DNA from: CAZCDS01 sp964497585
GTDB lineage: Bacteria > Desulfobacterota > Desulfomonilia > Desulfomonilales > Desulfomonilaceae
Reading direction: 5' to 3'
DNA length: 64,000 nt
NCBI GenBank assembly: GCA_964497585.1
Contig: CAZCDS010000026.1
Span: 1-64,000 of the forward strand
Made by a program: the position numbers and the translations under genes. The notes beneath the pieces were generated by a model that saw nothing but the letters and a program-made list of their open reading frames with translations, ran no database searches and was not told the DNA's origin. Shown one piece after another: positions 43,501-52,700 of this stretch (its first letter is position 1; each line of letters opens with the position of its first letter).

Positions 43501-43812
43501 CTATCTTATTCCTCTAGGTTGGGGAGGGTTCAAAAGGCTCTCTAGATGGTCAGCGTTGACAAAATTTTCAACCTTTATGATTACGGGACCCACCCCTTTC
43601 GTGGCTTCAAGCTTTTCTTTGATCGAGTTGGCCAGAACGTACGCCATAGGGCACTGCGGCGAAGTAGGACGAAATATCAGGCTCACTTCGCCGCCGTCTT
43701 CCACATGGAGATCGTGGATGATGTCCATTCGCATGATGCTGAGCCCCGTTTCCGGATCTATAACTTCGGTTAGGGCCTCCTCCAACTCCTTTCGCAACGA
43801 TTCGATTTCCAT
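43501..43812 (-). CDS. DUF59/MIP18-family iron-sulfur assembly protein
   Basis: The 103-residue protein has the family signature LREELEEALTEVIDPETGLSI-like start (here SLRKELEEALTEVIDPETG) and the central LIFRPTSPQCPMAYVLA with a conserved Cys. These relate to SufT/PaaD/MIP18 proteins that help mature iron-sulfur proteins. It lies between the NifX-like gene and the FmdB gene in the operon. Confidence 0.85.
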   Translation of the reverse strand: MEIESLRKELEEALTEVIDPETGLSIMRMDIIHDLHVEDGGEVSLIFRPTSPQCPMAYVLANSIKEKLEATKGVGPVIIKVENFVNADHLESLLNPPQPRGIR

Positions 43813-43877
43813 TGGCTACACTCCTCGAGACTTCCTGCTTCCCCTCGGAGGAAATTTGTCCGCCTCGCACCGGGATC

Positions 43878-44258
43878 TCATCCCGGGAACCCTCCGCCGC
43901 AGACCTGATGTTCCGCTATTCGTTGAAGCTTTCCTTCGAGAAGGTAGTCAACAACTTCCCCCACGGTGTCTCCTTTGGGTGCGTAATAGGCCTCGATCCC
44001 CATTTGTCTGAGCCCCATCAGCGGCCTCATTCCTATCCCCCCAACGATGATGGCGTCCGCGCCGCTTCCATGGAGGAGGTTCACCGGAGCCTGGCACCCT
44101 CCCCACACATGGGGTGGGTTGTGAACAAGGGAGACTTCCCGGGCTCTCCCATCCTCAACGTCAACTATGGTGAATACGTCGCAATGCCCGAAGTGGCCGG
44201 ATCTTGACGAATCAAGTCCTCCCGGATGCATCGACGGTACTACTATCTTTCCGTTCAT
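43878..44258 (-). CDS. NifX/NifB-type cluster-binding protein (ORP-like)
   Basis: The 126-residue protein starts MNGKIVVPSMHPGGLDSSRS and has the dinitrogenase iron-molybdenum-cofactor fold: SGHFGHCDVFTIVDVEDGR, then GADAIIVGGIGMRPL, then a final EHQVCGGGFPG. This is the fold of NifX, NafY and the orange protein ORP of Desulfovibrio, which binds a Mo-Cu or Fe-S type cofactor. No nitrogenase genes are near. ATG 44258 follows GAGGAGAGAT. It follows the Mrp ATPase gene, as ORP genes do with their ATPases. Confidence 0.83.
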   Translation of the reverse strand: MNGKIVVPSMHPGGLDSSRSGHFGHCDVFTIVDVEDGRAREVSLVHNPPHVWGGCQAPVNLLHGSGADAIIVGGIGMRPLMGLRQMGIEAYYAPKGDTVGEVVDYLLEGKLQRIAEHQVCGGGFPG

Positions 44259-44352
44259 ATCTCTCCTCTGCTTATCCGCAATAATATCGTTGCGTTGCCC
44301 TTTTCGCACCCTCTGGCGTTGGGTTGCATAGGCTGAGGACTCTCACCAAGGC

Positions 44353-45261
44353 CTATGCGGGATTCTCGAGAAGGGAGTCTATTTTCTTGGCAAGATCCCA
44401 CATTGCTCGTGCCATGACGGACTCCGGAGCGAGAGCCACGATGGGCCTTCCCGCGTCGCCTCCCGTCACAGCCAGCGGGTCTATCGGAACCGGGCCCAGG
44501 AAAGAAACGCCGAGGTCTTTGGCTGCTCTCTCCCCTCCGCCGGTCTTGAACAGATTTATTTGCTCTCCACAGTGAGGACATGTTAGACCGCTCATGTTCT
44601 CAACGATTCCGAGTACCTGCATGCCGAGCGATTGTGCGAAAACCACTGATTTGCGCGCGTCGAGGAGGGCAACATCCTGCGGCGTAGTTACAATGATGGT
44701 CGCCAGTGGCGGTCCGATGAGTTGGCCGACACTCAAAGCTTCATCACCCGTTCCCGGTGGCAGGTCTACGATGAGGTAATCCAGTTGACCCCAGTCCACG
44801 TCAGCGAGAAACTGCTGAAATAATGAATGCTTCAGCGGACCTCGCCAGGCAACGGGAGTGTCTTCATCCTTGAGCAGAAACCCCATCGACATGACCTGGA
44901 CGCCCTGCGGACCCGCGAGGGGAAGAAGTCCCCCCGGCCCTGCCATGGGAAGACTTCCGTCCAGACCCAGCATTTTCGGAACGTCCGGACCGTGTATGTC
45001 TCCATCAAGGATCCCCACGCTTCGACCGGAGTCCGCCAGTGCCACCGCAAGGTTCACGGCCACGGTGGATTTTCCCACGCCACCCTTCCCACTCATCACC
45101 GCAATGCGACGCCTGATGAGCGACAGTCGCCTGGCGAGTCCCTCCTGGGTGTGTTTCTGTTGTGTCTGTGGATCGCAGGTTCCTGCACTTTCGCAGTTGC
45201 TGCACGATATCTCCTCCGAGCACGCGCCGGTATCTTCGAATTCCGTGTCACGTTGTTCCAT
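44353..45261 (-). CDS. mrp: Mrp/NBP35 P-loop ATPase
   Basis: The 302-residue protein has a Cys-rich N-terminus (CSEEISCSNCESAGTCDPQT), a deviant Walker A typical of the Mrp/MinD family (VMSGKGGVGKSTVAVNLAVA), DGDIHGPDVPKMLG, Walker B-like DLPPGTGDE and the C-terminal cluster-binding pair MSGLTCPHCGE. Mrp proteins are homodimeric Fe-S cluster carriers. Here it probably works with the NifX-like, NifU-like and DUF59 proteins of the same operon. ATG 45261 has AGGTGG upstream. Confidence 0.9.
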   Translation of the reverse strand: MEQRDTEFEDTGACSEEISCSNCESAGTCDPQTQQKHTQEGLARRLSLIRRRIAVMSGKGGVGKSTVAVNLAVALADSGRSVGILDGDIHGPDVPKMLGLDGSLPMAGPGGLLPLAGPQGVQVMSMGFLLKDEDTPVAWRGPLKHSLFQQFLADVDWGQLDYLIVDLPPGTGDEALSVGQLIGPPLATIIVTTPQDVALLDARKSVVFAQSLGMQVLGIVENMSGLTCPHCGEQINLFKTGGGERAAKDLGVSFLGPVPIDPLAVTGGDAGRPIVALAPESVMARAMWDLAKKIDSLLENPA

Positions 45262-45312
45262 TTGTATGCCACCTGTCTCGGTTCGAGAAAACGAACCGTT
45301 CACGAAAGAAAT

Positions 45313-45382
45313 GAGACCGAGGATCTGCAACGGCCTAGCTGTCAGCATTCTCTCCGGGTCCTGGGGTTAGATCCTCGGTCTC
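45313..45382. repeat. 14-bp perfect inverted repeat between DUF5320 and mrp
   Basis: GAGACCGAGGATCT (45313-45326) is exactly complementary to AGATCCTCGGTCTC (45369-45382), giving a stable stem with a 42-nt loop in the intercistronic mRNA, about 50 nt before the mrp start codon. It lacks a terminator T-run, so it may be a processing or attenuation structure that changes the ratio of DUF5320 to Mrp. Confidence 0.6.
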
Positions 45383-45404
45383 CGGTTGACTATGTGATTT
45401 CGAT

Positions 45405-45737
45405 CTATTCTTCCTTCTCCAACTCCTGCAGACGGGACTCCATAGCAGCTATTTCGTTACGAGCCGCGGCGAGTGCCGCTTTCAGGTCCTCTGCTTCTGT
45501 CTCCCTGGGTAGTGGGGCGCCGAAGAAATAGCCTCGCCCCCATGCTCCCCACCAACCGCCTCGGCCTCCGAAGCCGCGGCCTCGGCCTCCTCCCCACGGG
45601 ATTCCGCCGCGCCCGATTCCCCGGCCGAATCCCCACCAACGGTCCCGGACTCGTGACCCCGGCCGTCTGCAAAGGCCAAGGCCCCATCCGGTCGCCGGAC
45701 CCGCACCCATTGGTCCCGTTCGATCAAATCCTGGCAT
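45405..45737 (-). CDS. DUF5320 glycine/tryptophan-rich protein
   Basis: The 110-residue protein begins MPGFDRTGPMGAGPATGWGL, the hallmark of DUF5320 proteins, followed by a Gly/Arg/Trp-rich middle and a C-terminal coiled coil (AEDLKAALAAARNEIAAMES). Function unknown; these genes are almost always found beside NifX-like and Mrp-type genes in anaerobes. Its start overlaps the end of the upstream NifX-like gene by 14 bp. Confidence 0.85.
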   Translation of the reverse strand: MPGFDRTGPMGAGPATGWGLGLCRRPGSRVRDRWWGFGRGIGRGGIPWGGGRGRGFGGRGGWWGAWGRGYFFGAPLPRETEAEDLKAALAAARNEIAAMESRLQELEKEE

Positions 45738-46155
45738 TTCCCTTCTCCTTTGTCTGACGTTCCCGAAACGGACGATTTCGTTGCCCCTGTCCTATCCCCA
45801 TTCCGCGACGTCGCCTGCATCTCCGACTGCCCGGCATGGCGTACCGCGGATCATCGATGGTCTCGCTCCTCAAAGCCTCCAAAATCTCCGGGACGTAACC
45901 CGCAAGCCACGGTATCATCAATATTCCTCGCTGCAGAATCTGTTCCTCCATCCAGCAACTGATTCCACCGCACATCAAGAGGTCGATCCGCAAACGCCAG
46001 AGGCACTCAGGACGATTCCACCGCGCGACGCCCGACCAATCTTCGTCTGAGAGACTCTCGTACGCATCTCCCGTGTCGACGAAGACCAACAGCCGCCGAC
46101 ACGTGTCGAAGGCCGGTGCAATTCGATCTTGATGTTCAGGAAGCGCTACTCGCAT
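45724..46155 (-). CDS. NifX/NifB-type protein, first gene of the iron-sulfur operon
   Basis: The 143-residue protein has the NifX-like outline (MRVALPEHQDRIAPAFDTCR, then RIDLLMCGGISCWMEEQILQ and ILMIPWLAGYVPEILEALRS), followed by an Arg-rich tail (GSRRCRRRRGMGI). It belongs to the dinitrogenase iron-molybdenum cofactor family, but the usual GHF motif is absent and AFDTCRR takes its place. ATG 46155 lies only about 13 nt downstream of the predicted start of transcription from the -24/-12 promoter, so the leader is very short. Confidence 0.75.
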   Translation of the reverse strand: MRVALPEHQDRIAPAFDTCRRLLVFVDTGDAYESLSDEDWSGVARWNRPECLWRLRIDLLMCGGISCWMEEQILQRGILMIPWLAGYVPEILEALRSETIDDPRYAMPGSRRCRRRRGMGIGQGQRNRPFRERQTKEKGNARI

Positions 46156-46179
46156 GTTAACCGTCCGTCAGATGACGGG

Positions 46180-46194
46180 GCAATTTGCGTGCCA
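46180..46194 (-). promoter_or_regulatory. Sigma-54 (-24/-12) promoter of the iron-sulfur operon
   Basis: On the minus strand the sequence is TGGCACG-CAAA-TTGC, a perfect match to the RpoN consensus. The predicted start is near 46168, 13 nt before the first gene's ATG. With the promoter at 38155 it is the second strong RpoN site in the window. Confidence 0.85.
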
Positions 46195-46271
46195 ACCTTC
46201 AAGCCAAAGGTAACACTTTGGAATAATGTAACTAAGGAGCCTATGTTCAAGTGCGCCCGGAAAGGAGATAA

Positions 46272-46316
46272 TTGCACTGTGCAACCATCGCCTCTGGTGT
46301 GGTTTGCACAATGCAG
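46272..46316. promoter_or_regulatory. Two inverted repeats, likely activator sites
   Basis: TTGCA-CTG-TGCAA (46272-46284) is a perfect inverted repeat; TTGCA-CAA-TGCAG (46304-46316) matches it with one arm base changed. They are centred about 110 and 140 bp upstream of the predicted RpoN start, suitable for an enhancer-binding protein. The arms match those of the palindrome at 38315, although the centre there is 4 rather than 3 bp. Confidence 0.6.
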
Positions 46317-46445
46317 TATGAACTGGCCCAAAACCGCAGAACTTCTCCCTTCGTCCGCTGCCTCCTGATTGAAGAGCAGAACCAGGTAGGCTTCATCGTG
46401 CGGTCCATTGGGCAGAGTTCATCGCGGAAGGGGTCCCAAGACGGA

Positions 46446-47327
46446 TCACGTGCCACGATACCGGTCTCCATCGCGAACAACTGCTCCCGCCTTGATGAGG
46501 CGTTCGAGGTGCTTGGCCATGAGTCGGCGCTCACCGAAGTCAAAGAACTCCTTAGGCTCTCGGGGCTTGAAATAGACAATCCTGGTATCCACGATTTCGG
46601 TCATCGTCCGAGGATTGCGCAGCAAGTCGATAAGCCTCTCCTCGCGCTCGTTAATCACTTGCAAATAGCGGTCCCAGAGGTCTCCCGGGTCCTCACGGAA
46701 TAATCCCTGCTCATGCGACGCGATCCAAACCCGTGCCGGGACGGAACTGAGACGACGGACAGATTCAATGGTTTCGTCGATGTCCGAGCCCTCATCTCCA
46801 TACCAGGGTCCGAACGGGGTCAGATCGTAATCACCCAGAAAGAGAAGCCCCGGTTCCTTGAAGAAGAACGAACAGTGGCCCGGTGTGTGGCCTGGTGTGG
46901 GTATGACGTCGACGGTCACTCCGCCCAGGTCCACGGGGTGGTGACTCCCCAGGAACTTCTCCACACGCCGAGGCTTGAAACGGAATTGTTCCGTCATGGT
47001 CGGGGTCCACATCCGTCGCTCATGTTCGTTCATGCCGTACGCGTCGAACAATCCATGCAGGCTTTCCAGAGGCGGCGCGTCAAGCCGCGATATGCGCACG
47101 TGCTCATCATCGAACAGCCCGAGGTACATGAAGTGGTCTTCATGCCAGTGGGACAGCCACACCTCATCCACTCCAGGATCGGTCCGAAGCTCGGTAAGCC
47201 GTTGGAGATCCGAGGCCGGATCGATCAACACTTTCCGTTCCGCCTCGATGTAAAGTGAATGGCAGTGGGGATACTTTCCCGAATTTGCTCCGGGAACAAA
47301 GACCACCGGACCGAATCTCAATTCCAT
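46446..47327 (-). CDS. MBL-fold metallo-hydrolase
   Basis: The 293-residue protein has the metallo-beta-lactamase metal site HWHEDHF (HxHxDH), a later histidine in TPGHTPGHCSFFF and the aspartate in LLFLGDYDLTPFGPW. A C-terminal helical extension (TMTEIVDTRIVYF...KHLERLIKAGAVV) resembles a small winged helix, seen in glyoxalase II/LACTB2-like hydrolases. ATG 47327 (MELRFGPVV) is chosen where homology begins; the longer frame runs through the tRNA-like repeat. It is unrelated to the split MBL gene at 41 kb in its details. Confidence 0.78.
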   Translation of the reverse strand: MELRFGPVVFVPGANSGKYPHCHSLYIEAERKVLIDPASDLQRLTELRTDPGVDEVWLSHWHEDHFMYLGLFDDEHVRISRLDAPPLESLHGLFDAYGMNEHERRMWTPTMTEQFRFKPRRVEKFLGSHHPVDLGGVTVDVIPTPGHTPGHCSFFFKEPGLLFLGDYDLTPFGPWYGDEGSDIDETIESVRRLSSVPARVWIASHEQGLFREDPGDLWDRYLQVINEREERLIDLLRNPRTMTEIVDTRIVYFKPREPKEFFDFGERRLMAKHLERLIKAGAVVRDGDRYRGT

Positions 47328-47565
47328 GGTACCAGCTGGCGCGCAAGATATCGTAAAGGCAATATTCCACCATAAGGACGCCTGAGGATCAAGAAGACAA
47401 AAAAATGCCCAGCACCACGACACGGGGGTCTTTGCTTTGTCAATCTGATAAAGGCGCGAATAACGTGTGTCATAAGAGGGGACACAAAATGGGCACAATC
47501 GTGGTTTTGAAACGAAAAACCATTGCGCTAGCCATCGCTCACTGATTAGTATCTTAGGACTGTTG
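47328..47565. other. Region upstream of the MBL gene
   Basis: Between the MBL gene and the first tRNA-like repeat nothing coding was seen. It contains GACACAAAATGGGCAC (47483-47498), which resembles GACACAAAATGGCCAC to the right of the third tRNA-like repeat (near 61098), so the two att regions share a short motif. Confidence 0.4.
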
Positions 47566-47610
47566 TGGCACCCCCGGCAGGACTCGAACCTGCGACCTCC
47601 GGATTCGAAC
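47566..47610 (-). repeat. tRNA 3'-half repeat A (att-like)
   Basis: On the minus strand this reads as an anticodon-loop TTCGAATCC segment, variable region, T-arm GCAGG-TTCGAGT-CCTGC and acceptor end with CCA. No D-arm or 5' acceptor strand lies upstream, so it is a 3' half only. Compared with copies B and C the acceptor is GGGGGTG rather than GGGCGTG and the anticodon stem is broken (GGAG before TTCG). It is a typical scar of integration into a tRNA gene. Confidence 0.75.
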
Positions 47611-47628
47611 TCCTTTTCTACGATACTG

Positions 47629-47712
47629 TAGTGGAGCGCATTGAAGTTTGCGCGTACAGCGTAGCGAATGACCCATCTGTACGCAGGCCAAACAGATCCC
47701 AGTGCTCCACTA
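47629..47712. repeat. Nested inverted repeats beside repeat A
   Basis: Outer arms TAGTGGAGC (47629-47637) and GCTCCACTA (47704-47712) enclose inner arms GCGTACAG (47652-47659) and CTGTACGC (47677-47684). The 84-bp structure starts 19 bp from the tRNA-like fragment. It could be an integrase arm region or a structured RNA. Confidence 0.5.
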
Positions 47713-48088
47713 TCTGACTGGCACAACCGAGAAGAAGAGGCGAACGTTCCGGGTAGCAAAGCCTAGTGCCTTCCGTCTACGCTTGTGGGAGGCTCATTGG
47801 GATTTGGCTCGTGTAGTGGGCCAGCGTTCATGGCTCGGTACTATAGAACCAGATGCTTCAGCGAGAGACCGCGCATGGAGTCTGATCGGAACAGGCCTTG
47901 AAAAGCTGACCACGCTGAGTACTGTACACCGAGGAATAGACTGAGCACTGACAGCGAACAATTCGCTGAATCCTCTAGCCTGGATCAACCGTTCAATAGA
48001 CCTGAGCAAGCGGAACCGCAGTCTCGACAACCGGCCGCACCGAGGAGTCACCAACGCAGCCCATCGAGACAAGAAAGGACGCGGTACG

Positions 48089-48319
48089 ATGGACGAGAAA
48101 GTCCTGATGAGCCTTATTTTGGACAAAGATATGGTGGTAACGGACGCTCCGTGCACCGGAGCGACTCTGATAGTGCAATATAAAGATGAGTATTTTGCCC
48201 TCGCCGTCACCGCCGACGGAACCTGGGTGTTTGGTCGTGACGGGGAGCAGCCGTTTTCCATAGATGTGAATGATTTGCTCAATTTGCTCCAGGCGAGGCA
48301 CGGCGGCGAGCTGCACTGA
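48089..48319 (+). CDS. Small hypothetical protein
   Basis: A 76-residue frame begins MDEKVLMSLILDKDMVVTDA after AAAGGACGCGGTACG. It is acidic, with balanced composition (EYFALAVTADGTWVFGRDGE) that looks like a folded small protein rather than chance. No family is recognised. It lies alone between repeat A and the efflux operon, on the opposite strand. The sequence from 47713 to 48088 and from 48320 to 48526 shows nothing else. Confidence 0.4.
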   Translation: MDEKVLMSLILDKDMVVTDAPCTGATLIVQYKDEYFALAVTADGTWVFGRDGEQPFSIDVNDLLNLLQARHGGELH

Positions 48320-48526
48320 CGAATCAATACGGCTGCACGCAGATTGTCTGGATAGAGGTCTGCATATCCGGGAGAGGGTGTCAGCAATTACGCCTGAGGA
48401 CAGAGTCGAGAATCTTCGCGAGGTCTGCCGCGGGGTAGGGAGTCAGACTGCGGGCTCTATTAGCTGACACCAACCGAGAGCGCTTCTGGTCCGAAAGAGC
48501 TGTCAGATATTTCTGCCCTTCGTGCG

Positions 48527-49672
48527 CTACCCCGGAGATTTTGCCTCACGGATTTCCCGGCCGATGTGCCGGTACCCCGTCGGTTGCAAGGGCTGGCCGG
48601 TGACGAGAACTTCCTTGCCTTCAATTACAACCTGCTCGCCAGGTTGCAAGCCTTCCACCACCTGGGCGTACTCCTCATCGGTGGCTCCTATCTTTACCTG
48701 GGTGACTCGAGCTTGCTGATGTTTGTCCACGACGACCACAGTATTGGGCTGTCCGTTTCTGATTTGGTCCAGCAATGCGTCGACCGGCACTCGAAGCACG
48801 TTCGGGATACGTTTGATGGCAATTCGTGCACGCGCAAACATCCCCTGGAAGAGCTCCATGCTCTTGTTGTCTACATAGATACGGACTTGAAAAAGCTGAT
48901 TTTGATTGGTTACAGGCTGAATGTAACGGATTCTGCCCTTGAAGGTCTTCTGCGGCAGGGAATCTACCCTTACCTCGGCCTGCACACCATCCCCTTCCAG
49001 GATAACCTTTCCGATGTTGAGCTTTGCCACTTCCCTGTCGGTCAGAAAGGTCTCCAGGTAGACGACACTGTAGTCGCTTATCTGGAATAGTCTCCCACCT
49101 GTGGCAACCCAGTCTCCTTTCTCGATGTATCGATCGGATAGCAAGCCCGCTATTGGCGCCTTTACCACAGTGTGCTTCAAATCTTCGAGCGCTTTCGTGA
49201 GCGCCGCCTTGTCCCCTTCAACCTGGCCCAAAGAGGTTTGATAAAGAGAAAACTTCTGATCGTACGCTGATTGACTGATCGCTCCGCTCTTCAGCAGAGG
49301 CAGATTCTTCTCCCATTCAGCTTTGTTGTAGGCCAGTGTGGCCTGGTCCTTCTGAAGGTTGCCCCTGGCCTGGTCCGCGGCTGCCCGGATCGTCGAATCA
49401 TCGAACTTGAGAAGGACCTGTCCCTGTTTGACCGGTTGCCCGTCACGCACCTCCAGTGAGCTCACTTGAGCCGCAACCTCGGATGAGACCACGGTGTTCG
49501 CGACAAAGTGCAGAGTACCCGATACCTCGAGGGTCTGAACCAGATCGCCAGTTCGAGCAGTAACAACCCCCACTTTTATCGGGGGCGGCGGCGGTTTCTT
49601 GTCCACCTTCTGCCCGCACCCCAGCAAAAGCAGGGGCAACAACAGCAGGAGTGTGAGGAGACGCGTAATCAT
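48527..49672 (-). CDS. RND efflux periplasmic adaptor (membrane fusion lipoprotein)
   Basis: The 381-residue protein has a lipoprotein signal with lipobox LLLGC, a proline-rich spacer, and the adaptor layout: biotinyl-lipoyl halves (VSSEVAAQVSSLEVRDGQPV and TVVKAPIAGLLSDRYIEKGD) around an alpha-hairpin (DQARGNLQKDQATLAYNKAE...). Beta-barrel and membrane-proximal domains follow (ending VVEGLQPGEQVVIEGKEVLV). It links the inner-membrane pump encoded upstream to an outer-membrane channel, which is not encoded here. It starts 30 bp after the pump gene. Confidence 0.9.
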   Translation of the reverse strand: MITRLLTLLLLLPLLLLGCGQKVDKKPPPPPIKVGVVTARTGDLVQTLEVSGTLHFVANTVVSSEVAAQVSSLEVRDGQPVKQGQVLLKFDDSTIRAAADQARGNLQKDQATLAYNKAEWEKNLPLLKSGAISQSAYDQKFSLYQTSLGQVEGDKAALTKALEDLKHTVVKAPIAGLLSDRYIEKGDWVATGGRLFQISDYSVVYLETFLTDREVAKLNIGKVILEGDGVQAEVRVDSLPQKTFKGRIRYIQPVTNQNQLFQVRIYVDNKSMELFQGMFARARIAIKRIPNVLRVPVDALLDQIRNGQPNTVVVVDKHQQARVTQVKIGATDEEYAQVVEGLQPGEQVVIEGKEVLVTGQPLQPTGYRHIGREIREAKSPG

Positions 49673-49701
49673 GTGAGCTTCCTATTCCAAACCAAACACA
49701 T

Positions 49702-52700
49702 CTATTGGTGAGGCCTGGAGGCCATCGCCAGTTCTCCGTCGTCCAGGACGACAGGTTGCACCTTCCAGAACCGCGTCTTCAAATCGTCCAAAACGGTGTA
49801 CATCACCGGGATGAAGATCAGCGTGAAGAGGGTGGCAACGGAGAGACCACCCACAACTGCCATTGCCAGCCCGTTGTAAATCTCTGCACCAGCGCTGCGA
49901 TTTATCGCCAAAGGAAGCATTCCCAAGACCATGGCGATGGCGGTCATGAAGATCGGGCGCATTCGGCGCTTGCTCGCCAGCATCAGCGCCTGATTCCGCT
50001 CGATCCCTTGGCTCTCCATGAGCTGGACAGCGTATGTTATCAATATAATGGCATTTTTGACCACAAGACCGACCATCATCACGTACCCCAGCATGGTGAA
50101 CGAGTCAAAGTGAACCCCCGTCACGTTCACCAACGCATTGGCTCCAATTATGGAAAGGGGCACGCTCAAAATGATGGATAGAGGCCTGATGAACGACTGG
50201 AACTGCATTACCAGTAGGAGGTACACCACCACCACGGACAGCGGAAAGACGAAACTGATGGCATCGATCAGTGCCTTCAGATCATTGACCGCTCCAAATG
50301 GCACAACTGCGTATCCCAGGGGCAGCGCGACGCTGTGATGTATTTTGGTTATCACGTCATGGAAAACATCCGCCAACGGGCGGTTCCCAATGGTGAGCTG
50401 GACGCGGGCAGCACGCTTTGAGTTGAGATGATTGATCTGGAGCGGCCCGAATGTGGTCTCCACCGTCGCGACACTTGCCAACCGGACCTGAGTATTCGGA
50501 TTGTAAGGAGAGGTGAGCAGGATGTTTCCCACATCGGCAACACTCTTCAGATTGCTCTCCTTGCCCACGACCCGAATGTAGTAATATCGGCCGCCGACGT
50601 CATACTGAGAGGTGGTTTGCTGGCCTCCTCCCGCCGCTTCCACCGCATCGGCGATGTCTTTTACCCGAAAACCGAAGTTGGCGGCTCGCTCGGGATCCAC
50701 TCGCACTTCGACTTCGGGTTTGCGTAGAGCCAAATCAGTGTAACGAAAGACAACTCCTTTCGTAGACTTGCCAATATCCATGATCTGCTGAACCAGACGC
50801 TCAATCACCTTGTAGCTTTGTCCCATGATCCGCACATCCACGATGCTGGATCTTGTAAAAATATTCCCGAACAAAGGAAACTGGACCGGATTCACCGATT
50901 TGAACGGGAGATCTCTCGATGACTCGTAGGCTTCTTCAGCGATCGTCTGGACTGGGACACCACTGTCTTCTTCCCTATCGCAGACGAGATAAATGACATT
51001 TCGAGACGGGCGCCTGTTCGGCGTGGCCACAATATTGCGGACCCCTTTGATGCGGCTCCAGCGATCTTCGAGAATCTTCAACAATCGGCTGTTTTCATCC
51101 AGGCTGGTGCCCTCGGCAGTCTCCAACTGCACCTTGATGAGGTTCGTCCCGCCGGTCGGCAAATAGCCCATTCCGGGTAGTGTCCAGTATGAGAGGCCGA
51201 AGAGTCCGAGGATCGCCAGAATCAGCACCGCTTTGTTCCTCCCACTCTCGAGGAAGAACACGAGTGCTCCTGTCAACGCGCGTGATGCCCGGGCACCAAC
51301 GCCGTCCAAAAAATTCAGAGGGGACATGAGCTTCTTCGCGAAGCCGGTGGGCTCCCTTCCCTCTTTCATCCACCGGGACGCGAGCATGGGTACAACCGTG
51401 AATGCATCGAAAAGGGACAAGAATATGGCCAAAGAGACGATGAATGCCACCGGACCGAACAGTGTGCCAATTTCCCCTTTGAGCATCAGAATGGGCACGA
51501 ACACTGCGGCGGTGGTCAACGTGCTCATCAGGACGGCCATGCCAACTTCCTGGGTACCGTCCACGCACGCCTTCACTATCGTTTTTCCTTCTTCATAGCG
51601 GTGTCTGTAGATGTTCTCGAGCACCACTATTGCATCGTCCACGATCATTCCTATGCACAATGCAAGTCCGGCAAGAGAAAGCACATTGATGGAATAACCG
51701 AAGAGATACATGCCGATGAACGTTCCGATGACTGAAACCGGTATGGAGGTCGCGACAATGAAGATGCTGCGCCAGTTCTTCAGAAAAACGAACAGAACCA
51801 GCAGCACGAGCCCAATCGCCTCGATGAGAGAGTCCCTGACCACGGCCACGGCGTCGCGGATATAGTTGCTCTGGTCGTATACTTTCTGAAAATTCGCCCC
51901 GCGAGGGCCGTAGTCTCTCTGGAGAAGCCGAAGCTCCCGATCTACCGAATTGATCGTCTGAATGACATTGGCTCCCACCTCGCCGTAAACGTTGAAGACG
52001 ATCCCGGGCTTCCCATTGATGCGGGCATACGAGTCAGGCCGCTCGTAGAAGTCTTCCACGTCCGCGACGTCGGAAAGGTACACGACGGGCTTACCCGGTT
52101 TTGAAACAATCACCTTGCGAAAGGATTTGGCGGTGAGAAGCTCTCCAACCGTTCTGATGGTCCATTCTCTGGTTCCCCTAACGAAGTATCCACCACTCTG
52201 GTTGAGGTTTGTCTGGTCTATGTAGCTCTTGATATCCGATACGGTTAGATGCCTCTCTTTTAGACGCTCGGGATCGAACGTTATCCGCATCTCGCGCGTT
52301 CGGTCCCCGTCGAACTGGCAGTCGCCCACACCTGGTATCCGCTTTATCCTTGGGGCTATGTCCTTATCCGCCCACGTGGACATGGCAACGATATCCGCAC
52401 TGCCAGTCATGGCAAACTGGTAAATGGGCAAACTGACCCGATCGCTTGCCTTGAAAATCTGAGGCTTCTGGACCGCCGGCGGCAAGTCCTTTACTCGATC
52501 GATGTTCCGCTGGAGCTCGGCTGCAGCCAGATCGAGATTGGTACCGGGCTTGTAGAACACGACGACGAACGATTGTCCGTACGCGGAAAAGCTATGAGTG
52601 TACTCCATGTTGGAGACGCCGCTGATACTCTCCTCGAAGCGAGTAGTGACTTCCCCTTCCACCTCTTCGGGCGCGGCACCGGAAAACTGGGTTGCCACCA

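Noticed and set aside
40091..46155. Nitrogen fixation gene cluster
   Set aside because: NifX- and NifU-like genes are present, but no nifHDK, nifEN or nifB is found; the set fits general metallocofactor handling.
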